Positions 57,018-64,000 of a stretch of 64,000 nt of DNA are shown here, in pieces. The DNA comes from Salvia splendens (taxonomy: Eukaryota; Streptophyta; Magnoliopsida; Lamiales; Lamiaceae), in contig NC_056041.1 of assembly GCF_004379255.2 (NCBI RefSeq), forward strand, positions 1,550,001 to 1,614,000, written 5' to 3'. The notes under the pieces were generated by a model. It saw nothing but the letters and a program-made list of their open reading frames with translations, searched no databases and was not told the origin of the DNA. Numbering within the stretch: position 1 is the first letter of the stretch; every line of letters starts with the position of its first letter. Both the position numbers and the translations under genes were made by a program.

Positions 57018-58603
57018 AAGAGCAACGAAATCAACCGGTACACAACTGACTTTAACTTGAAAAAGGAGACTAACTCTATAAAGTAAAATTAATATTAGTA
57101 GTTATCTTTATAAATAATCCCATTGGTTATGGGCAACGTTTTATGGAGCATGATTTATTAACTACATTTCGAAATATACTCATATGCTTGAATAGTTAAT
57201 CACAATTAGTATGAAGTTTAAAAACTCAACTAAATGTAAAAGAAGCCCGATTGCCTTTTACTCTAAAATAAATCAAAATTAATTTGAAGGTTCTAATCTG
57301 AATATGAGAGTTTTAATGCGGTTTTCCTTTAACTTAGGCAGATGTTTTTTGTGGGTATAGTGCAATTAATAAATTCTATATCGTGTGTTCGTTGCGATCG
57401 AAATCGCATTTTTCTAACGAATATTACTAATTAACTGATAAAATATTTTTACATGATCAATAGCTCGAAAGTTTGAATCATGAACGGACAATCATTTTTT
57501 ATCTTTTAATTTATTTACTTTTTTAATTTAATTACAAGTGTTCACCCTTTAATAAAGTCAAATTAATCCTGCCGTAAAAATGAAAAACTCCACTTCTCAT
57601 TATTGTATTTGTATATAATCTGTCCTAATTGATACTTACCTGTTTTGCATTAGATTAAATTAATATTAATGAATCACCCCTTAAATGTCATATCATCGAT
57701 GACGACGTGACATATTATCCATAATCTATATAGTAAAATATCAACAATATCAATGATAATAATTTCCATATATATACTATCAAAATACAATTAAATATGC
57801 CAATATCGTATTAGGAAAGTTAACAATTCTACAGTATAATCTTAGGAAAACAATAGATTACATATAATTTTCCATTAACAAATTCAACAAATCTAGCATT
57901 AAAATATGTAGATCTACTGTAAAAAATAGTATTGACCATACTTGAAATTAATTAGAGTATATTAAATTACCTTAATTTACAAAATTATTTCTAAAAATAA
58001 ACAACACATCCAGAATTCAAGCGGTAGACGAGAGCGAGACAACCGAGCAGCAACTCACACCAACTGTACCACCGCCTCCTTCAATATATATTTTCCGATC
58101 AAAATCGACGGCCGTGATTCTCCCGGATCTCACCGCACCATTTCAATCCACCTTTCTATTCTCCTTTTCCTTTACTTTTTCTTAATTTTTATTGTTTTTA
58201 CCCTCCATTCCATTTACATACCTTTCTCTCTCCCCAAGTTCGCAGCAAATCTAGAGAGAGAATCGTCGCATCCTCCACCACAAACCCCCAATTTCACACA
58301 TCACACACTCTACTGCAGCTGCAGCGCCTCCAGTTCCTCATTTTTAGGTAGGTGAATGAATTGAAGGCTCCATTTGTTTGATTTTTGTAATTTAATCGCC
58401 GGAAGTTTGTGTTTTCGTTGAAACGGAGCTGACTGTTACTTTTCATTTTTATTTATTTTTTATTGAAATTGGTTGGTTAAGTTGCTGGAATTTTGAGATT
58501 CTTAGCTGAATTGAGTGTATCGAGTGATGTAGGGTATGATTTTGCGTTGAATTTGTGTTTTTGGTGTTGTTAGCGTAGGGTATTGACGAGATCGGGTAGA
58601 GCG
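57018..58603. other. Promoter side and leader of the ANTH gene
   Basis: AT-rich to about 58000. A pyrimidine-rich leader lies at about 58130-58340. A probable 5' untranslated intron runs from GTAGGTGAATG near 58348 to TGTTGTTAG near 58573. Confidence 0.5.
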
Positions 58604-60520
58604 ATGGCGCCGAGCACGATTCGGAAAGCGATCGGGGCGGTGAAGGATCAGACCAGCATCGGGATCGCTAAGGTCGCGAGCAACATGGCGCCGGAGCTGG
58701 AGGTCGCCATAGTCAAAGCCACCAGCCACGACGACGATCCGGCGTCGGAGAAGTATTTGAGGGAGATTCTCCAGTTGACCTCGTTTTCCAGAGGGTATGT
58801 TAGCGCCTGTGTAGTCGCTGTGTCTAGAAGGTTGGGGAAAACGCGTGATTGGATTGTGGCTCTTAAGTGTTTGATGCTAATTCATCGATTGCTCAATGAA
58901 GGAGATGCTGTCTTCCAGCAGGAAATCATGTATGCTACTAGAAGGGGGACTAGGTTGTTGAATATGTCTGATTTTCGCGATGAGGCGCACTCGAGTTCTT
59001 GGGATCATTCGGCTTTTGTGAGGACTTATGCGCTTTACTTGGATCAGAGGCTGGAGATGATGATTTATGAGCGGAAGCAGAGTGGGAATGGTGGTGAGAT
59101 TGAGAGATCTGGGGCTAGAGATGATAGGTATAACTATAGATCACCACCAGGATCAAACAGGGGTAATGGATACGAGTATAGTCACGAGTATCGGGAGGAG
59201 CCCTATGGGATGCGCAGATCTAGGTCGTCTGGTGATGTGAGAGAGTCGACACAGGCGAAGAAAGATGCTACTTCTCTTAGGGATATGGCGCCCGAGAGGA
59301 TCTTTGGGAAGATGAGTCATTTGAAGAGGCTGTTGGATCGGTTTTTGTCTTGCCGGCCTACGGGTTTGGCAAAGAATGAGAGGATGATTCTGGTTGCAGT
59401 GTATACTATTGTTAAGGAGAGCTTCAAGCTGTATGCTGATATCTGCGAGGTTTTGGCTGTCCTTCTTGACAAGTTCTTTGATATGGAGTATCAAGATTGT
59501 GTCAAGGCGTTTGACGCTTATGCTAGCTCAGCGAAGCAGATAGACGAATTGATCGGATTCTATAACTGGTGCAATGATATTGGTGTGTCGAGGTCTTCTG
59601 AGTTTCCCGAAGTTCAGAAAATTACTGGCAAATTGTTGGAGACTTTGGAGGAATTTGTGAGGGACAGGGCTAAGGTGACGAAGAGCCCAGAGAGGAAGGT
59701 GGAGGCACTGCCGGCTCCTCCTGTGGAAGAAGAGCTGGTGCAAGAGACTAAGGCGCTGCCGCCTCCTGAGGACCATACCCCCCCGCCACAGCCTGAGCCT
59801 GAACCTCCTAAGCCTGCCATTCAAGGCGATCTGCTGGATCTAAGGGATGAGGGAGCGACTGCTGATGATCAAGGGAATAAGTTTGCTCTGGCATTGTTTG
59901 CTGGACCGGTGGCTAACAAAGGGAATGGCTCGTGGGAAGCATTCCATTCGAATGGGGAATTGGAGGTGACTTCCGCCTGGCAAAATCCGGCTGCAGAGAC
60001 GGGCAAGGCTGATTGGGAATTGGCTCTTGTCGAAACTGCTAGCCATTTGTCTCAGCAAAAGGCTTCAATGGGCGGTGGACTTGATCCGTTGCTGTTGAAT
60101 GGCATGTATGATCAGGGAATGGTTAAGCAGCATGTGAGCACTTCTCACTTGAGTGGTGGCAGTGCCAGCAGTGTTGCGCTGCCAGGTCCTGGAGCGAGTA
60201 AAACTCCAGTCCTGGCACTCCCTGCGCCCGATGGAACAGTCCAGACCGTGGGACAGGATCCATTTGCTGCGTCTTTAAGCATTGCGCCTCCTTCGTACAT
60301 GCAGATGGCCGACATGGAGAAGAAGCAGCAACTGCTGGTGCAGGAGCAGATGGTGTGGCAGCAGTATCACAGAGACGGGATGCAAGGCCAGACGAGCCTG
60401 GCCAAGATCGGTGCAGGCGGATATCATGCTCCCGGCGTACAGCCTCCAATGCCGTATGGTATGCCACCAGTGAATGGAGTCGGAGTGCCACCTGCTGGTT
60501 ACTACTATACACCCTACTGA
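58604..60520 (+). CDS. ANTH-domain clathrin assembly protein (AP180/CALM-like)
   Basis: The start MAPSTIRKAIGAVKDQTSIG matches the family; the open frame extends seven codons upstream but begins with a less likely ATG. The 638-residue protein has an ANTH domain at about residues 20-330 that binds phosphoinositides (KATSHDDDPASEKYLREI, WIVALKCLMLIHRLLNEGD). A linker then has the clathrin-box-like LLDL (in GDLLDLRDEG), a DPF motif (DPFAASL), and a Pro/Gly-rich C-terminus ending PPAGYYYTPY. Such proteins recruit clathrin and AP2 to endocytic sites. No coding intron is present. The nearest Arabidopsis proteins are At2g25430 and At4g32285, and the latter lies beside IAA29, just as here. Confidence 0.92.
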   Translation: MAPSTIRKAIGAVKDQTSIGIAKVASNMAPELEVAIVKATSHDDDPASEKYLREILQLTSFSRGYVSACVVAVSRRLGKTRDWIVALKCLMLIHRLLNEGDAVFQQEIMYATRRGTRLLNMSDFRDEAHSSSWDHSAFVRTYALYLDQRLEMMIYERKQSGNGGEIERSGARDDRYNYRSPPGSNRGNGYEYSHEYREEPYGMRRSRSSGDVRESTQAKKDATSLRDMAPERIFGKMSHLKRLLDRFLSCRPTGLAKNERMILVAVYTIVKESFKLYADICEVLAVLLDKFFDMEYQDCVKAFDAYASSAKQIDELIGFYNWCNDIGVSRSSEFPEVQKITGKLLETLEEFVRDRAKVTKSPERKVEALPAPPVEEELVQETKALPPPEDHTPPPQPEPEPPKPAIQGDLLDLRDEGATADDQGNKFALALFAGPVANKGNGSWEAFHSNGELEVTSAWQNPAAETGKADWELALVETASHLSQQKASMGGGLDPLLLNGMYDQGMVKQHVSTSHLSGGSASSVALPGPGASKTPVLALPAPDGTVQTVGQDPFAASLSIAPPSYMQMADMEKKQQLLVQEQMVWQQYHRDGMQGQTSLAKIGAGGYHAPGVQPPMPYGMPPVNGVGVPPAGYYYTPY

Positions 60521-61337
60521 TTTCTTGGTAAATTTTTCTATACGTTAGATTTTAATTCTTGTGATATTCAATGTATTTGAGGTGGTTTTGCTGGCATTTG
60601 TGCATTTCTGTTTTGCAATATTATTTTTATTTGGGATAGCAGGTGCTTGTTCTAGAACAACTAATCCTATTCTTTTCTTTCTAATATGATAATTTTGTGT
60701 ATCTAGATGTTGCAATTAGGCTTATTTCTGCTTGTAGGGATACTGATATTGTTTAGAACCATTTGCATCTGACATTACTGGCAAGTTTGTCTGTCTTTAG
60801 TGGATTTTGATTGTTTAGTAACTAAGTGTGCCAATAGAATGATAATCCAAATCTGGGTATGGAATATTAGTAGTTTCTAGATAAAATTTCATTCTTGTAG
60901 ATTCTCTCATTTCTGGAAGGCAAGCATCTAAAGAATCTAGCTAAGTTGAAGATTGATATGATCTTGTCATGTGTCCATATTTCTTTTCTGGTTGACTAAT
61001 CTTTATTTATGCTTCATGTCTGGTCTTACTCGTTGGAAATTGACAAAAGTTGGACTACCTTATCTTGAGGTGAAAATTTGGAAATAGTGGAAAATTGGAA
61101 ATTGATTTGAGAAAAAGGTGGTGATAGTAGTTGCTTCCAGGTTGGAGTTGTAGAGTGCAACATCGTTGTCGTTGAGTTGAATTGGTGAATTTAATTTTGG
61201 TGAGAGGCTTAGTCTGTTTTGGTGGAATTAATTTTGACGTGTAGGCGGCTTGCTAGTCAACATTAAGCTTAGTATGACTATTGATCAAACTGTGAGAGGA
61301 ATTGCCTTTTTTCGCACAAACTAGGGGATATTAATGA
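60521..61337. other. 3' flank of the ANTH gene
   Basis: 3' untranslated and intergenic sequence; no gene seen. Confidence 0.5.
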
Positions 61338-61350
61338 GCATTGAGCACTA

Positions 61351-61484
61351 CCAACTGGTCGTAGCGCAGCTGGCAGCATTTAGCTGTTTTAAACCCTGCA
61401 ACCCGTTGATAGACTTTCAGCCTTAATTCACAAATCCTGTCGAGCAGGATTAGTCGGGTTCGGTATACGTGTGGTAAAAAAAAG
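61351..61484 (+). mobile_element. tRNA-derived SINE with target duplication
   Basis: The exact 13-bp duplication GCATTGAGCACTA flanks it (61338-61350, 61485-61497). It starts CCAACTGGTCGTAGCGCAGC, an A-box-like head, and ends GTATACGTGTGGT plus an A run. The 3' part GTCGAGCAGGATTAGTCGGG is shared with the minus-strand copy at 40763-40924. The B box is degenerate here (AAACCCTGCAACCCG), suggesting an internal deletion. Confidence 0.85.
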
Positions 61485-61497
61485 GCATTGAGCACTA

Positions 61498-62408
61498 GCC
61501 GGTGGGCTCAAACGCCAAAACACGTTTTTGCAGGCTCAAGCATGCCTACTGCGCCCTTAGCCTTCGTCCCAAATCCCAACCACAGGGCACCACACGGGAT
61601 TAGCCTTCTCCCAGTCACATGGCATCACATGACACCATTTCAAATTTTGTTGAATCAAGAAATTGGATTTAAAAAAATATTTTATATTTTGTTCACGTAA
61701 ATTATAGACGATTCGCACAGTAATACTCACAATTAGGTGAATATTGTAAATGTTTAATTTCTTATAAAGCCCTAAGCTATATTCTATCTTCCACTTGGGC
61801 ATATTTCATTGTCCAAACCTGATGAAATGCACTGAATTCTAGCTTATCTCATAACTTCAAAAATAAATTAAAACATCATGACAATTTGTCCATTTATAAA
61901 TTATTAGTATTATACATGCAAACGTGCTTTATCAAACTACACAGTATCTCTTGTTTGTATCATCCTCGTTGTTAGGAGAACGTTGAAAAAATAATATTTG
62001 TAGGAATTTGAAACTATATATTTATTACTTATATTTTAAAACCAGTATCATGCATTAATCTAATGTAAAACTATATTTATAGTATAAAATAGTAACTTTT
62101 TATTTATTTGTTTTCTCAAACCAATGTTTTGCACTCATTTCTCTTCGGTTCTTTAATTTTAGGCCATGTCTATTCCTCTAACCTCTGTCAGTTGGTCTAT
62201 GCATATGTCAATTTAGTAAAGGCTAAATTGATTACGGACCAATAAATTGAAGTTCGATTCGATTCCTTCATTATTTATGGATGTGGCTTGTAATTTACAC
62301 ACAATTTTGAAATACAATTTCTTTTACACTTTTGTACAGTTGAATTCTTAAATACAAATTTTTTTGATGAAATACTTCACAAATACAAGCAATAGACATC
62401 ATATGGTA
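61498..62408. other. Intergenic stretch between the SINE and the Aux/IAA gene
   Basis: AT-rich; includes the 3' untranslated region of the Aux/IAA gene. No other feature is seen. Confidence 0.5.
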
Positions 62409-63379
62409 TTAATTTTTAGACAACAATAATCGAAAGCCCATTTTGTTGTCATTCTTTAGTATCTCGACACGTCTAAAAGAGTCAACAAATTCCCTGCAAT
62501 TAATATTAAAAAAAAGTTAAGTATGTTGCTGTAAGAAAATTAATGAAAATTCATTATAGTATTAACTAGTACACTAATTATATACTTACTCCCAATCCAA
62601 GTCTCCAACTAACATCCAATCTCCCTCTTTGTCCAAGTACAATAAAGTGTACTCTTCCCCACTCTCAATTTTACTATCTGCATATTTGTACATAAGAAAA
62701 CTGTCAAATCGCACGAAAACATTGTAACCAACTAACAAAATTCCGCCGCAATCCAAAATTTGACATTTGGTGACCAAAATTCGTAGCAATGCTGACTGAC
62801 ACTGCCACGAATTTTGAGTGAAAAGCGACGGTTGGTAGAAAAGAAAAATCAGGGCATATATACATTTAGCAAACATATCCATCAATGTTTTTGTCAAATC
62901 ATGATAGGAATCGAAATCCCTAAGATCGACTTTTCGCCCAATGGCGACACCCTCCATCTTCACCTTCACGTGCATCGACTTTCTCTCAACTTGCTCTGTC
63001 GCTATCAAGTGCGACGAGTCCGTCGGTGGCAATCTTCGGTGACCACTATCACTAATAGAAAGAAGAGAAAAAATAGAAAAAAGAAAGGTAAATATCAAAA
63101 TTGAAATATTTAAAGAAATGCGTCACTTAGCTAGGTTACAAAATATTAGCCTTACTCGTGGGGTTTCCTATACTTTGGAGGGCGGCCGACGCTGTCCTCC
63201 ATCTTTGCAACGCCGCTCCATGAGAGCAATGATAAAGTCGTACCCCCAACTCCGGTGGCGGTCATGTGATCTTCGAGAAACAACCGTTTCGGTCTATATT
63301 CCTTGTGGTTTCCGGTCTTGAATCCATTGTTATTCGCGTTGTGGTTGGGAAGAGCAAGTCCGAGTTCAAGTTCCATCAA
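62409..63379 (-). CDS. IAA29: Aux/IAA transcriptional repressor, IAA29-like, four exons, atypical degron
   Basis: Minus-strand exons are 63174-63379, 62864-63045, 62590-62677 and 62409-62493, a total of 186 residues. Domain I is MMELELGLALP, the LxLxL repression motif that recruits TOPLESS. Domain II, normally VGWPPV, reads VGRPPN here, with the tryptophan replaced. Domain III is HVKVKMEGVAIGRKVDLRDF, followed by SYHDLTKTLMDMF, and domain IV is YTLLYLDKEGDWMLVGDLDW, followed by FVDSFRRVEILK; together they form the PB1 fold that binds ARFs. Junctions are AA|GTATAG, T|GTATAT and GA|GTAAGT, each joined to AG acceptors in phase. The gene lies next to the ANTH gene as IAA29 (At4g32280) does in Arabidopsis. 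A nearby PPK-to-PPN difference depends on the chosen donor. Aux/IAA identity is firm; the IAA29 assignment is likely. Confidence 0.9.
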
Positions 63380-64000
63380 TGCCTAGTAGTCCCAGTTATC
63401 AGCCATTGCCCAAAAAATACATGCACATATGACATATACACACAAAACATATTGATCCCACATCTTCTAGGTTTAGTCTAATCCATGCTCCTATCAACAT
63501 ATTGCACGTACGTAAGGCCGGACGCGGAAAAAAATTATAAAAAAAAACCCTAGTGGAAAAGGTTGAATTTTCAAAATTGTAAATTCAAGATCTCGAAAAG
63601 ACAATTTTCTTGCGATTTGAACTAGTGACGTGGCTATATTGTAGTGCGATGAACACACACACATATAAGAGGGTAGGGGCTTCAGCCTCATTTATTTTCA
63701 TGATAAACTTCAATTTAGTTGGTAAACGTTTCTCCTTTATCTATTAGGTTGATGGTTTGAGTCATCACATGCTCAATAAAAAACCATTATTGATCATATT
63801 AAATATACCTCCTTATTTTCTTTATAGTTGAATTTATTGAAATTGCCGAAAGCAAGAGAGAACGGAGAACTTGACCGGAAAAGATGAGTTACAAAGTAGG
63901 TTTAATAGGAGATCTTAAATTAACATTTTTTGCATCCCACCTGATTTACACTAACTACCTTGATGAATTTAACAAATTTTGAAGCTTAGTTTGATATGTC
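63380..64000. other. 5' flank of the Aux/IAA gene to the window end
   Basis: No gene is seen. At about 63716-63790, TTAGTTGGTAAACG and GGTTTGAGTC stand about 35 bases apart and resemble the A and B boxes of a tRNA-derived SINE, but no ends or tail are clear. Confidence 0.4.

Noticed and set aside
61355..61480. A possible tRNA gene
   Set aside because: It has A-box similarity but no cloverleaf, and the A tail plus 13-bp duplication show a SINE.

Overview
This is nuclear DNA from a flowering plant. The genes are plant-specific and mostly intron-bearing, long AT-rich intergenic stretches separate them, and mobile DNA is abundant. The protein sequences look like a core eudicot, perhaps Lamiales; that order-level guess is weak because no search could be run.

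Ten host genes are supported, in order: a KT/KVAG-type nucleotide-sugar transporter resembling the UDP-arabinofuranose transporters (+, 7342-8388, intronless); a small PPR protein (-, 11881-12900); a secreted EG45-like/plant natriuretic peptide-like protein (-, 13331-14084, three exons, the last coding only 7 bases); a Brittle-1 type adenine nucleotide carrier (+, 18876-21222, three exons); a CESA1-type cellulose synthase (-, 22143-27066, fourteen exons, 1084 residues); HY5 (-, 39226-40258, four exons, 149 residues); a CID7-type PABC-interacting protein with PAM2, CUE-like and Smr domains (-, 41364-43388, five exons); a DUF1677 protein with an upstream ORF (+, 47828-48187); a COPT5-like copper transporter (+, 54384-54812); an ANTH clathrin assembly protein (+, 58604-60520); and an IAA29-like Aux/IAA protein (-, 62409-63379, four exons) whose degron core is altered. 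That makes eleven entries, with the PPR protein the least distinctive. All exon models were built by hand from GT/AG junctions and reading phase; the totals are exact multiples of three.

The set carrier / BT1 / CESA1 / ANTH / IAA29 matches neighbours on Arabidopsis chromosome 4 (At4g32280 to At4g32410), and a duplicate block on chromosome 2 (At2g25430 to At2g25540), so the window is a recognisable ancestral gene block that has been expanded by transposons. Two of its members serve the cell wall (cellulose synthesis and arabinose-donor transport) and several are light or auxin regulators, but nothing shows shared regulation.

Mobile DNA fills much of the rest. The 3' end of a Ty3/gypsy element of the Tat lineage lies at 1-1749. 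A complete Tat element (31386-38849) has two 666-bp LTRs that read as identical and a 5-bp target duplication; it ends about 380 bp from the HY5 stop codon. Its gag-protease and pol frames are separated by one TAG set in a plant-virus-like leaky context, and pol carries one frameshift. Two non-autonomous hAT elements with exact 8-bp duplications (27837-29238 and 30468-31359), three Harbinger-type elements carrying broken Myb/trihelix-like ORFs (49881-51569, 52674-54093 and a piece at about 55250-56358), Stowaway MITEs, two tRNA-derived SINE copies, a 1.6-kb foldback element (2526-4147) and a head-to-head pair of TA-flanked elements (45490-46111) complete the picture. No new multi-gene system was found; the best leads are the leaky stop, the altered auxin degron, the young retrotransposon next to HY5 and the unusual foldback elements.
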